A stretch of 64,000 bases of DNA from Asparagopsis taxiformis (Eukaryota; Rhodophyta; Florideophyceae; Bonnemaisoniales; Bonnemaisoniaceae), in NCBI GenBank assembly GCA_030407315.1, contig JALQPE010000571.1, positions 1 through 64,000 of the forward strand. Reading direction: 5' to 3'. The notes under the pieces are model-generated. The model ran no database searches. It saw only the letters and a program-made list of their open reading frames with translations, and was not told the origin of the DNA. The translations under genes and the position numbers were made by a program. Of this stretch, positions 43,968 through 55,316 are shown one piece after another (position 1 is the first letter of the stretch; each line of letters starts with the position of its first letter).

Positions 43968-44497
43968 GCCAGTATCGCGACAAGGCCACATGCTTGCGCT
44001 GAAGTGGGCGTTCGTAGGCCGAAGTCCGGTAGGGGGTGAGAAAAACGAACTAAATATCGAAACAAAAGTAAAAAGGGAAAGAAACGGAAAGAAGAAACGA
44101 AGAAAAGGGGAATGAGAACTTCCGCGGTTACCGCACTGATGAACCAACTGTTTTTATCGTCCGGAAGCGTGCCAAGCGTAATGAGCCACAGTCACAGAAG
44201 AATTGCAGTCTGCAGAAAAGGTGGGTACCACTCTAGCAGCCAACTTCCGGGTGATTTACAACCCCAAGAGTCGAAAATACCCTTGGTATAAATATGGCTG
44301 CTGGGGTTGGTGCCGGCCGACGCAGGCCCCGAAAAATCCTAAAATGAACTGAAATACAAATAAATAGCTAAACTAAAAATAAATTACAATGTATTGAATA
44401 GATAATTTGCTGTGGACAGGCTGTCGGTGAGATCCCAATGAATAGAGCTGGACCAAATCCAAAGTGCCACACGTGTAAGGCCTGTTGCACTACAGGG
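43968..44497 (+). repeat. Repeat Y, copy 1, with a TATA-like box
   Basis: Matches 61632-62165 at roughly 80 percent by eye. Both contain CTTGGTATAAATATGGCTGC (TATA-like, near 44284 and 61955), a CCGGCCGACG segment and the ending TTGCACTACAG. No coding sequence lies inside. Confidence 0.75.
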
Positions 44498-44589
44498 AGA
44501 GGAGGTTGTCTTTAGAGAGAAGGCTCGTGCAAAGAATCAATGAAATAACATCAAGTGGAGGCCGTGCATCGAAGATACTCAGCGAAGTG

Positions 44590-45036
44590 ATGCTTTTAAT
44601 GAAGTCTAAATATGTCGTTAGCAAGGTACTAGACACTGAACTGGATGTTGCACCGTATTGTCCGGTCTCACACCGCCCAAACTTTGCCTTAGTATGTGGA
44701 AACGATGCCGAGCATATGAAGGTGGGAAACTTGAAACAGATGCTTGCGAACAGATATCGAAAGGGGAGAGGTAGACTACTAAAGACTCTAGAAACCGGGA
44801 AAGGAAGAAAGGACAAACATAACAGCGGCGGTAGAACTTCGGTGGAAGAACTCGAGCGCCCAGGAAGGGCATCGAAACGAGATTGCACAGATCATGATGA
44901 TTATAGCGAAAATCTGCCTATAGCTAAATGGAGAAAGAGAGCTACAGCTACTCCTCTGCTCGAAGATAGAGACGATGGAAATTCGGTGGACGTGCGAGCT
45001 GCAAACGCACTGATAGACCTCGCTACCATAACCTAA
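44590..45036 (+). CDS. Unidentified basic protein, doubtful
   Basis: An open frame with a first ATG at 44590, extending upstream without an ATG to 44485, gives about 148 codons. The composition is Lys/Arg-rich (NRYRKGRGRLLKTLETGKGR) with a mixed C-terminus ending in a short hydrophobic helix. No family is recognised. It begins right after repeat Y and its TATA-like box, so it could be the tail of a gene driven from there. It may also be chance. Confidence 0.3.
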   Translation: MLLMKSKYVVSKVLDTELDVAPYCPVSHRPNFALVCGNDAEHMKVGNLKQMLANRYRKGRGRLLKTLETGKGRKDKHNSGGRTSVEELERPGRASKRDCTDHDDYSENLPIAKWRKRATATPLLEDRDDGNSVDVRAANALIDLATIT

Positions 45037-47038
45037 CAATGGTTCCACAGTTAGGCGGACTGTACCAAATTGAGCCGGGGACATTTTCAGTGCGTTTGCC
45101 ATTGCTTTTTTACCGCTGTAGAGTCGCCGAAATTATAACAAAAATATAAACCCATTCATTTACAACCCAACATCAATAAAACACTAACTCAAACCATCAA
45201 CGCATACTATACAAAACCTCCACAGCCTCTCTAACCGAGACGCCCGCCTCCCCCTCACATAAAATATCCTCACCGTGTCCCATAACCCCATCAGCCACCA
45301 TACCATCTCTACAAATCCTCGCCGTGTGCACAATTCTCCTGCGTGCCACCACGCGATCAATTGCGCCATCCTCTCTGACATAGCGTCGACAGAAGCGGCG
45401 CAGCCGCATCGGCGTCACATGCGGAAAAGCGGGTCGGAAAGCCTCGCGACGAACGCACATCATCGCGTCCACATTCGCTACAGGCAGCGCCTCTCTCCAC
45501 GTCAGATAGCATGCGCAGCCCAGATCGGCTCAGATGCGCTCGCGCGTGCAGCGCGAGCAGAACAAAGGATACGAGTTGATGATTCATGACGGCTATGCTG
45601 CTCAGACTGGCGCGTTTTCACACATCTGTATGCCATGCGTCCGCATATTATATGCGGCCTCAGTAGCGGTAGCGCGCTTCGTCCGATGGCCTGCACATTG
45701 ACTGATTGACTGACAGACAGTTCGTTTGCGCTGTTCGCGGCGCATAGCATCGTTGCACAATAAGCGTGCTTGGTTAGATGAACGAATCTGTTCCCAGTGC
45801 GATGTCAATTCAATTTCTCGTGCAATCATTCGCAGCCGCAGCCGTTGCATGGATTGCTGTGCAGCTAAAACTTGAAACGGTACGCATTTTGCCTTGATGT
45901 TAGCCTTACTTGGAGATCTCGCATCGTGTCGCGCGCCTATTTTTGACGCGTTCAGCACCAATTGCCAGCAAAATAGACTTGGTATATCATCATATCACTG
46001 ATATAATCTCCCGCTTGCATGAGCACATGTGGGGCAGACAGTGAGAGCGTACACTGTACGAATTGCTAAACCATAGCGCGACACAGGTGCCGCGATTGCT
46101 ATCTCGCACAAGTGCGTTCAAGATCTTCTGTCCATGGACACCGTGATGATTTCGGTTTAACTAAACTTGACCTCTCGACCACTACTACCCCTGCACGAGC
46201 ACCCAGTCTATTCGAGCAAGGCAAGGACTCTCTTTTCGAGCACACTTCTATCACAGAGCCAGTACATGTAGGTTGCTTCCAGTCCAGATAAACAGTGATG
46301 AGATTTGAGTGAGTTAAAGGTGGTTTCGAATAATCACAGCCTATTTCAAATACGTTCTAAGCAGAGACAGAAGATGTACAGTTTGGCCAATGACCAATTG
46401 CAAAAATGCGGTAATGATGAAGAAAACTGTTCATCAGGGTTGCGTGCAATTCTTGTGAGCACATGGTGATGGTGGTATCATTAAAGAAAGCAGAGCTGCT
46501 GTGCACAATGGCCATGCCTTTCCCAACAACAGAATTCGGGAAGGCAGACATACACATTCCTGTTGCGCAGATAAAAATGAGAACCAACTTCTGAGGAATA
46601 ATTTTTTGGTAATTCATACCCTTCTCAATTTGAACATCTCGCCTCTCCAACCGTGACTCGAGGTATGATCCACTCTGCAATACAAGTTTTCTTGTCCCCA
46701 AATTTGCCTTGTCTGAAACGATACCTCGCCTTATCCACTGCTTCATTCTACATTTATTCTTTCTCTACGAGCATTACTGGCGACGTGCTGTAGTGGAGCT
46801 TTACCTTCGTTTCGAAACAACACTGCTGATCGATGTGGATATCGGTCCTTAGCACACCAGCACTCGACAGCGATCCGTGACGTACTCGGACAGCAAGGCG
46901 GTCTGGGCAACTATGTACTGTCTCTATTGTCAACCCTATCACCCTATTCAGTGCATATATCATTGCTATTTATTGCCTTCGTTCAATCCACATGTTGCCA
47001 TTGATAAATTAGATCATTCAGTTGCACATTACAGAAAC
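45037..47038. other. No supported gene; two minus-strand frames of uncertain status
   Basis: Minus frames at 45602-45961 (119 codons, Arg/Gln-rich) and 46357-46746 (129 codons, with one hydrophobic stretch LVLIFICATGMCMSAF) have no recognisable motif or context. I list them as possible small or broken genes rather than calling them. Confidence 0.3.
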
Positions 47039-47230
47039 TTAACATCTCACCACTACTGCCTGGGCACCAGAACTTGATATTGATATCACAGGTCATAAAG
47101 GACCAGATGAGAAGAACGCAGTTCTTTTACTGCAGGGCTGGCTGAAAATCATTCAGGCTCAACCCAGGGGTAGGAGTACTGTAGTCCTTCAGGTAAATTA
47201 ACCTGCCAAATGCGTGTAGCGAGAGGCCCC
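47039..47230 (-). repeat. Split direct repeat B2
   Basis: 192 bp, matching B1 at 47630-47821. It starts TTAACATCTCACC and ends GAGAGGCCCC on the plus strand. Confidence 0.9.
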
Positions 47231-47283
47231 TGGGTTGGCCTGTAAAGGAAAGAGAACATGCTAAAAGGGCTACGGGAGGGTGG

Positions 47284-47631
47284 GACTGAATAGAAACCGG
47301 GGTGCAGAACAATACCTGAGGAGCGATTTGGACGCAGTTGCGTTCTTGCAATGCGCTTGTATCTTCGACAATACAAAAACCCGTGCCAGAGATCTGCAGG
47401 GTAATGACGCATGGGTTGGCGCACACGTTTTTCACATACGCTCACCGCCGCCCCCGCCGCATGATGCGTTTTGATTGCATCCAACTTGGATAGTTTCGTT
47501 CTAATAATCTTGGTTGCATACTGTATCTGAAAAGCGTATGCAGTGTCGAAAAACTGACGCGCGAAAAACAAGCCGTGCCTCAGCTATCGTTTTGAAGTTA
47601 AAATATCTTCTTCGTGCCTTGAAATCCTATT
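47284..47631 (-). repeat. Split direct repeat A2
   Basis: 348 bp, matching A1 at 53112-53459 with one or two differences seen (for example AGAGATCTG versus AGTGATCTG). It abuts B1. Confidence 0.9.
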
Positions 47632-47821
47632 AACATCTCACCACTACTGCCTGGGCACCAGAACTTGATATTGATATCACAGGTCATAAAGGACCAGATG
47701 AGAAGAACGCAGTTCTTTTACTGCAGGGCTGGCTGAAAATCATTCAGGCTCAACCCAGGGGTAGGAGTACTGTAGTCCTTCAGGTAAATTAACCTGCCAA
47801 ATGCGTGTAGCGAGAGGCCCC
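47630..47821 (-). repeat. Split direct repeat B1
   Basis: 192 bp, matching B2 and directly joined to A2 through the shared TT, the configuration expected of the junction in a circular intermediate. Confidence 0.9.
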
Positions 47822-48322
47822 CATAATCCCAAGTCACGTGTACTGACGGGTTCTGCTTTGCGATGTACGCGTTCAATTGATGCTTATTGCCTGCGTTAGC
47901 AGTTAAGTTCGAGAGTTCCATCTTGCATTTTGAGATTGGAAACGTAGTGAAAAACAATGAAATAGCTTGGCGCTACTCAGGAGAAAAAGCTGGACACTGC
48001 GGGAGCTTGAGAGCGCCCCATTGCCACTCATATATGTTATCGGCACACCTTGGACCAGCTCCGTTTATGATGTTTGCGCTTTGCCTCTGTCCTGATTCTG
48101 TATTCAACACCACTTGTACCGTCGGCGTCCCTGTTATCACTAGGCCCATTGGTGATTTTGCTACTCCTACAGACGAGTTCCCAGTTGCGCTTCCCGTTTT
48201 CTCGTTGCAGCGACTTATTCCAATAGCTTCCAATCAGACTCGAAACTTTCTGCTTCGATTCAGCATGGATAGTTGCGTCGGAGGTGGTAAATTGCAGCCG
48301 TTTTGTAGGAGCAGAACCAGGA

Positions 48323-49351
48323 TCATGGAAAGACTGTGTCCCAAGCAGGAAACGGTGAGTTCCCTGAGCGTACTGCTCGATTAGCGATTAGGTCCCCCTG
48401 TGCTTGCGTGAGTTGCATTTTCTGCACGATGGCTCTTCCGTTTGTGAGATAGTGTCGCAATGACTGCACGCTCTCCCACCTACCATGTATTGCTATTGAT
48501 GTTGCTTCCATGCCATTACAGTAGTCATGGAGGGCACCTCCGATTCGTGCTGAATGTGGGGTGAGGCTTAGTGGGAGGCCGAAGAAAGCCGCCGCCTCTT
48601 TAAAGTTTGACAAGTAAGAGGCGTAAGAAAGCGCGAAAGCGAGACCGGACCTGTGGCTTGTATCGGCATAGCGATGGAGAAGCTTCGGCACCAGCTCATC
48701 TCTAATCGAAGTGAACTGCAAAGGGCCGGTTTTGGCATCTTTGACGTTCACTCCCACGATCGATTCCGATAAGTGTATCGTACGAGTATCTCCATGCAGC
48801 GCAATATCCGTCCAGTCCAATTTCAAAACTTCTGATGCCCTGAGGTACGCTCCCCAGGCAGTCAGTACCGCGGCTGCAATACAAGGTTGGTTCTTACATC
48901 GCAGATAATGTACGATTGCAAACATAAGATGGCGGGTGAGTGGTAAAGCTGCTTGCGATGGTGTAAGCTTGCTCCATCCTTTTATTGCCCTTCGGGCTCT
49001 TGGAAGCATTCGACCGAGCTCCGGTACAGCGATAGCCAGATGTGATATTAAGTTGACCATTTCTTGCTTTCGCCCAGCTGATGCATTCTGCATAGCCTGT
49101 GTCTGTATGTAGTCGGTGAGTGTGACATCGAGCTCGTAGGCTGTTCTGGGCAGGTGGTAAACTTTGCTATAGAAGCTCTTGAAGGCCGACATATATCTGT
49201 TTCGTGTCGATGGTTTTAGGGTGTTTCGAATGAGCGGGTATTGGTCATAGACTGTTAGTGCCTTTTCTGCTATGTTGCTCATGAATTCATCACCTGCATA
49301 TGTTTTGTTTAGGTCGCATCGTGCGCTCGTCAGTTTCGCTTTTGTGTTCAT
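48323..49351 (-). CDS. Tyrosine recombinase of the PAT-like element
   Basis: An intact 342-codon frame from ATG 49349-49351. The catalytic pattern of tyrosine recombinases is complete: Arg171 in YLRASEVLKLDW, a Lys near residue 208 in the beta-hairpin, His266-x-x-Arg269 in TPHSARIGGA, His289/Trp292 in IHGRWES, and nucleophile Tyr301 in SLRHYLTNGRA. The N-terminal half is a SAM-like core-binding region. It would cut and rejoin DNA through a 3'-phosphotyrosine link to integrate the circular cDNA. It starts 82 bp after the RT stop on the same strand. Length and motif order fit the family. Confidence 0.93.
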   Translation of the reverse strand: MNTKAKLTSARCDLNKTYAGDEFMSNIAEKALTVYDQYPLIRNTLKPSTRNRYMSAFKSFYSKVYHLPRTAYELDVTLTDYIQTQAMQNASAGRKQEMVNLISHLAIAVPELGRMLPRARRAIKGWSKLTPSQAALPLTRHLMFAIVHYLRCKNQPCIAAAVLTAWGAYLRASEVLKLDWTDIALHGDTRTIHLSESIVGVNVKDAKTGPLQFTSIRDELVPKLLHRYADTSHRSGLAFALSYASYLSNFKEAAAFFGLPLSLTPHSARIGGALHDYCNGMEATSIAIHGRWESVQSLRHYLTNGRAIVQKMQLTQAQGDLIANRAVRSGNSPFPAWDTVFP

Positions 49352-49433
49352 TATTCGTACGTAATACCAACTCCTTCAGAGTGACTGACCCCGCTCGATC
49401 TGCTGTGCGGCGACGAAAACAGGCTTGATTCCG

Positions 49434-51617
49434 CTAGATTTGATGTTCTGGCAATCCCAGCGATGGATTTCCATGAACCCAAGTCGGTCGTAGTCGGGAT
49501 GGGCCGTCAGCTGGATTAGACTCTGACGGGACGTGAATGAAGAGTGGATGTAAGTCGTGCGCTATTACAATCGCCGCAAAACGCCGGCAAGGCAGCGCGA
49601 GTTCCGTGGACGACGATCTTCCTTTCTGTAGTGCACCGATCACCACTAGTGAGTCCGAAATAATTAAAACACGATTTCCCGTAATTGGGTGCGACACAGC
49701 CCATTCTACTGCAAGGACCGCGGCGTGGGCCTCGAGAACATTGATGTGCTGTTTGCGTCTCCATTTGTGTGAGAACACAACTGACCAATGCAGGCTTCGT
49801 ACTAGAGCATTCAAACGCATCTTTTCGCAATGCGTTCGGTTGGTGAGGGATCTATTGACGAATTTTTCGAAGACATTTGCTCTTTCGAGCGGTATTGCGG
49901 CAAAACAAACGCCACCTGCTTCATTAGAAGCGTCGAATGCAATGATATTGCTCCACGTATTCCGCTGCAGTTTGACAAATGAAAGCGGAAGTATTCGGAC
50001 AAACGTGGAGAGCTCGCGTTTCACAACGGCGGCAATTGAGCGTGTTGGATCCCGCTTAGGATTTGCATAGTGAAAGGAATGAAGAAGGACAGATAAGAGC
50101 GGGCGAATACCAAGCGCTATCCATATGAGCCGACCTATGGCTGACTGGAGGGCAGCAGGGGAAAGGCTTTCGTCGTTTATGCAACGCCATGCATCAGACA
50201 ACGCGTGAATTAGTTTTCTCTGCTGCGGCCTTATTGTGTGACTGGAGAGGTCTATAGACCAACCCATGAACGGCATCGAATTGGTAACGACTTCATTGAT
50301 AGCCGACGACTTAGACTGCTTTCGGGGAAGTCCATATTCTGCAAAAGTTTTGGCACATGCAACGTTCAGCGCGATTACTGCTTGTGCTGGCCAATCAATG
50401 CAAATTGGATTGACGTCATCAATGATGTGAAGCAGCAAAATATCTCCAGAACGGAGCACAATGAGACCCTCGCCTCTTAGCATTGTCACCAGGCGTGCCT
50501 GGCAAGGAATTTCAGGAAACCCATGGGATGCCTTCATTGCTGCAAATGCATGCTTCATGCACTGTGCAGCTATGGTATGCGCGATATAAACGGCCCACTT
50601 GAAACCCATTGGTAGTGTAGCTTGTAGAGGGCGAAGCAGTTCCTCAGGGTTGATAGATCGTCTGAAATCTGCTTCAATTTTTTGTACCGTTTCCTTCCCG
50701 AGTGCTGCTGCCTTTACTTGAGCCAACGGCATGAGCCTGGCCAGAGACTGGGGTAATTTGATGTGGTGAAACATGTTTTCGACGTCAAAGAAAAAACCAG
50801 ACATGTTTGAGGACGTCGGTAGACGGATCAGGGAGAAGAGATCTGGTGTAGGAAGATCGGTGTAAGGAGCATCGGGCATGAAACAGTTTTGGAATCGCGG
50901 CCAGCTGATCATGCGGTCACGGTTGTGATCCTTCTTGACCGCGAAGGAGGTCATTGTAAGTTGCATGGCGAGTGAATTGTAATCTTTCGTCTCAGACGCT
51001 GGGTCTGACCAGACTACCACACCTGCATTGTATGCTCGAGTCAGAAATAGTTTCATAATGACCTGTTAAAGCATGGACTTTGAATTTGGGAAAATCATCG
51101 CTACTTTTCATAGCTTCCAGCATCGGGTCGACGAAATATTGGAGAGAGGGATCGGATATCCACTGTCGAACTTCCAGTGGAAGTAGTTCCAGCCATCGCA
51201 GGTCCGCCCCCACCGTCTGTTTGGGGAGGTCAACGCGCTGTTCGTTAAGCAGCATGAAGTCTCCTCTCCCGTCGTCTGTGGTTTTGGATGCCGTCTCTTG
51301 AAAATTTTGCAGTACTGCCCATTCCTCAGACTCCTGAAACTGTCCATCTAGAGGCCAGGAATTCTTTGAGAGGTCTCGAGCTAGTTTGCAGTACGGATCG
51401 CTTCCAGAATCTTGATACAGCTCGTTCAGCCGCTCAGTCACTGATTGCGACGCTCTCTGAGCTGCCGCAGACGAAGCGGTATTACGTGGCAGAGGGGCAA
51501 TTTTGCCTGAGTATAAGACGTCTAGAGCCATCAACGCGTTATAGGCAAGAGAATTGCTAGTGGGTTTACAAAGATAACGGGTGGGGAAGGTGCGGTTGGT
51601 CGTGTTTCGTTCCTCTC
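49434..51617 (-). CDS. Reverse transcriptase / RNase H of the PAT-like element (one frame change)
   Basis: The main frame 51056-49434 (540 codons) has RT motif A FFDVENMFHHI (about residues 89-99) and catalytic IIDDVN (211-216). RNase H follows with IIAFDASNEAG, VLEAHAAVLAVEW, LIISDSLVV and a final ESNPADGPSR, giving the four acidic residues. Protein-like sequence extends upstream in another frame (51617 to about 51060: LRWLELLPLEVRQWISDP), so the natural protein probably starts near the gag stop and shifts frame near 51050-51065. This may be a lesion or programmed shift. A DIRS/PAT-type RT lacking a DDE integrase fits the neighbouring recombinase. Confidence 0.88.
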
Positions 51618-53105
51618 TTATCGAAGCTTGGGATCGGTTATGTGTTCCTTCGGTCCATTGAAGCGGCGAATGTAGTTGCTCCTCTTTTTCGCTCTCGATT
51701 GCAAATGGTGGGTTGTTCGCATCGGGGTTGTCATTCGCGACATCGCCGCGTTCGTGCATGTCTCTGCAGCGATGTGCTGCATCCTGTTGTTCTCGAGTGT
51801 TTGGACGATCAGGCCATCGTCCCGCTGTGTCTCCAGAGAGGGTTTGTATCCTTCCCATATTACTGCTCTGGTGTGCTGTGGGTGCTTGAAATGAGTTTCC
51901 TCCACTTTTAGGATGGTATACAGGCGTCGCAGCACCACCTCCATCCAAGGGCATGCGAGGAGGGCGGCTGTCGGGGAGGGGTATTGCATGAGGGTAATGT
52001 GGAGAGCGCGAGCCAGTGTGAGCGCCTCCAGTTCTATTTGCTCTGGGTGTTGGCCACTTTGCCAATATGGCCGGGTTCGAACATAGGTCTCTACGGTCAA
52101 ACCGTGTTTGATGAAATTGTACAGGATGGAGGGGCCTAGTATCTCTGGAACGGCCAGTAAGACTTGGGAGGTGCCATGCGTTGGGTAGTGCGTGACCTGG
52201 GACGGTAGACGCAAGGCACCTCTCCGTCCCGTCGGAAAATCCATCCCGTCCAATGACGTTACGGGTGGTGCAGACAGCGGTACTCCGCCGATTTGCATGG
52301 AAAGATCGTCTGCTTGCAGGGGGGTTGCACTAGGAATTGAGGCTGCCGCCTGCAATCCGTCATTTGTTTGGGGTCTTCCAGGAAGTTGGTCAAGTTCCAG
52401 TTGCAGTTTCTTGCTGTTTTCTTCCTCTATGTCAAGAAGTTCGCTAAGAGCATTTACTTTCCAAGCGAGCGCGGTTGCGATGTCTCCCATCGCAGCAATA
52501 TCTTCTGTAGAGCTTCTCAGATCGGGTAAATTTTTTCTAGCTTGGGATGCAGAATGCAGCAAGTTTGATAAAAGTTGTGGACTCTTGCACATGGTGTCCA
52601 AGAGAACTGCTGGTGACATCTCCATAATTTTTTCAAAGCTTTCTTCTAGTTGCAAGACTGATGGTTGCAGACGTTGATAATCCGCTTCTCGGATTAAGTC
52701 ACGCAAGTTTAACACCGAATCCAGCGGTTGTGCACTGTTCAGGGTAAGTTTTGCACGGAAAGTACTTGGCGCGCGTAGATACATATGCTTCAACTGCCGA
52801 TCACTCATTTTCAATAAAGCAGCTACTTCAACTGTGGCGAGCTCAGGAGAATCATCCTGCACTGGAGTGCTTTCAGTGTTTTGTCTTTCGAGCGCATTAG
52901 ATATTTCCGGATTGTGCTGCAGAGATCCGAGAATAGGATCCGGCGTATTGAGACCCGTTCCTTCTTGCTGTTCCGTTGTTCTTGGTCTGCCAGGATTCCG
53001 TCCGGCCGAAAAACTTGGGTAATTTCGTTTTCTGCTCCGGTTCCTGTTTTGCCGGGAATCTCGCGGTGGGTTGGCAGAGGCTGGTTCAACTGGGGGCTGC
53101 GACAT
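51618..53105 (-). CDS. gag: gag-like protein of the PAT-like element
   Basis: The start is ATG 53103-53105, six bases inside repeat A1; the frame is open further upstream only because it reads through the repeat. About 495 codons. A basic Arg/Asn-rich N-terminus (PPRDSRQNRNRSRKRN) is followed by helical regions (LLKMSDRQLKHMYLRAPSTF, and a coiled coil near SELLDIEEENSKKLQLELDQ) and a conserved-looking C-terminal domain (LLAVPEILGPSILYNFIKHG). No zinc knuckle is seen. Identity rests on position: first gene of the element. Confidence 0.7.
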   Translation of the reverse strand: MSQPPVEPASANPPRDSRQNRNRSRKRNYPSFSAGRNPGRPRTTEQQEGTGLNTPDPILGSLQHNPEISNALERQNTESTPVQDDSPELATVEVAALLKMSDRQLKHMYLRAPSTFRAKLTLNSAQPLDSVLNLRDLIREADYQRLQPSVLQLEESFEKIMEMSPAVLLDTMCKSPQLLSNLLHSASQARKNLPDLRSSTEDIAAMGDIATALAWKVNALSELLDIEEENSKKLQLELDQLPGRPQTNDGLQAAASIPSATPLQADDLSMQIGGVPLSAPPVTSLDGMDFPTGRRGALRLPSQVTHYPTHGTSQVLLAVPEILGPSILYNFIKHGLTVETYVRTRPYWQSGQHPEQIELEALTLARALHITLMQYPSPTAALLACPWMEVVLRRLYTILKVEETHFKHPQHTRAVIWEGYKPSLETQRDDGLIVQTLENNRMQHIAAETCTNAAMSRMTTPMRTTHHLQSRAKKRSNYIRRFNGPKEHITDPKLR

Positions 53106-53111
53106 TAGGCA

Positions 53112-53459
53112 GACTGAATAGAAACCGGGGTGCAGAACAATACCTGAGGAGCGATTTGGACGCAGTTGCGTTCTTGCAATGCGCTTGTATCTTCGACAAT
53201 ACAAAAACCCGTGCCAGTGATCTGCAGGGTAATGACGCATGGGTTGGCGCACACGTTTTTCACATACGCTCACCGCCGCCCCCGCCGCATGATGCGTTTT
53301 GATTGCATCCAACTTGGATAGTTTCGTTCTAATAATCTTGGTTGCATACTGTATCTGAAAAGCGTATGCAGTGTCGAAAAACTGACGCGCGAAAAACAAG
53401 CCGTGCCTCAGCTATCGTTTTGAAGTTAAAATATCTTCTTCGTGCCTTGAAATCCTATT
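53112..53459 (-). repeat. Split direct repeat A1 (5' end of the element)
   Basis: Left (5') terminal copy in element orientation, matching 47284-47631. The gag start follows immediately. Confidence 0.9.
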
Positions 53460-55316
53460 GAACGGTAGTAGCATGGTAGAAACGGATGGACCAACAAAAT
53501 GCGCGATATACATTCTTTTCGACGAAACTAAATTAATTTAGAATACAGCGTGAGTGCTCGGAGTTGGTAGGCGATCCCACTGGTCAAACACTTCATGTAA
53601 GTCCAGCGAATACGAAAGTGCTTCATGAAAAGTCGCGGTGACCAAAGCTTTCGACCCCACTTTTCTCATTCACTGCGGCATTCCACAGTGTCTTGAATTT
53701 TCGAAGGTGTTATGGCCTCTGTTGAAATTAGTGGATCATCTATTTCGCTCTCGGAAACTACAAAAACGATGAGACTCAACTTGGAAACTTCATATATGAT
53801 ATGCAAAAGATCAATTGCATCTTCTCTTGTCCGACAAACTACACACAGTCTCATCAATCTTCTCTCCGGCTACGATCTCCGTTGACCGCCGACCAAACAC
53901 CGCAAACCTAACTTACAAAACACACGATAGCAAGCATAAATGCGACAATCCATACAGCGCCAACAGCGTCCGTGCCGGGAAGCTTTTAGCCCACGTGGCG
54001 GGGTAAACCCTCTTCTGAAAATAATTGCCGTGTTGAAGCCCCTGTTGGAGAAGTTTTGTACATGGGGCGAGCCCAAATGGGTGAGGAGAGTGGATGTAGA
54101 GCCAGTTTTACATAGTGGGATTGACTTGGAGGAGCAGAGCGTGTGATAGGCGACTAGTATGCGGTATGCTGCGGGCAATAGTGCGAGGAACGGGGTTCTA
54201 ATGCGGAAACGAGCAACTCAAGCATCTATAGATATTTTGCATAGATTAGCGCTATTACATGGGCACACAGTTCTCATAGCGGATGCATACTTTCAGTACC
54301 TAATTGGCCGTCCGTTCGTATGCAGTTAGGACATTTATACCAAGCGCATTTTCTGGATAACATTACCAGATGGTGAAAATTCCATCTAGACGAGGGGCTC
54401 TATCACTTTATGAAATTCCGACAGACGTACGGACGAAGTGTGTGTTTTTCGCAGGAACCACATCAATGTTTCACAGTACTGCTTCATTGGATTACGCACA
54501 TCCGAATTCGGATATGCTTAAGCATGACCACTGGCACGCCGCCAAACAATCGAATCACACATGCTCGATGTCGCGAGAAAGGCGCCCAAATAAGCACCAT
54601 ATTCAGTGCCGAAGCGTACACCATCATCCAATACTATGACGAAGATTGCATCGAATCCGTGTATGCAACAGACGCGCTGCGAATGTACGCCTAGTGATCA
54701 GCACGCTGCGTCACATAACGGTATCGAGACAGATGACGTCCGCACAGCGCGCTATGTCGAATCGATCTGCATCTCGAGCTGTGCTTGCGGGGATCGTGGT
54801 GCCAGAGGGACATGCCGGCGGCTCTTGCGAAACAGCAATGTTGAACTGCAGTGGATTGGCGGAAATTTTGTGTACACGTGTCCTATCCATACATCTCAGA
54901 GCCATTCTGTGGAGATTTCAACAAAACCGATGCAGATTTTGTGCTTCACGGCCTTGACTATATATCGTGAGATAAGGAACACAGCTCCTAAATTAACATG
55001 CCGCATGGAGCGTGTGCATGGAACCTGAACCAAACGTGGAACAGCCCTCAGACGCGGCTTGACAATTGGACATGAGACACGTTGCTCTTTACAGGACGAT
55101 CGGGGATAACGTCAGCTGATGCCAGGTTTCGTCTCGTTTGCATCGTCACTCGCAGTTTTTCGAACGGTTGCTTTCGTGTGTACGAAATAGCGCAAATATG
55201 TTCGAGTGGTACGACCATCCGACAAAAATCGCTGTAGGGACTGGCATCTACCTCTATCCCGCCATTCGTTTACATGAGAAGACAACTGTGTTTCACGCTA
55301 ACCAACAATCCATCTT
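53460..55316. other. No supported gene
   Basis: Between the PAT-like element and the 470-codon gene only short frames without motifs are seen on both strands. It may be single-copy intergenic DNA. Confidence 0.35.

Larger units (their letters stand above)
47039..53459 (-). mobile_element. PAT-like tyrosine-recombinase retrotransposon with split direct repeats
   Basis: The order in element orientation is repeat A1 (53459-53112), gag, RT/RNase H, tyrosine recombinase, B1 (47821-47630), A2 (47631-47284), 53 bp, B2 (47230-47039). A1 and A2 are 348-bp direct repeats. B1 and B2 are 192-bp direct repeats. Split direct repeats with this A-internal-B-A-B order mark PAT/Ngaro-type elements, which integrate through a circular DNA intermediate using a recombinase rather than a DDE integrase. 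Repeat copies are nearly identical, so the insertion looks recent. Confidence 0.9.

Noticed and set aside
47039..53459. DIRS-1 type element with inverted terminal repeats
   Set aside because: The repeats are direct and split (A-B-A-B), not inverted, which fits PAT/Ngaro-type elements instead.
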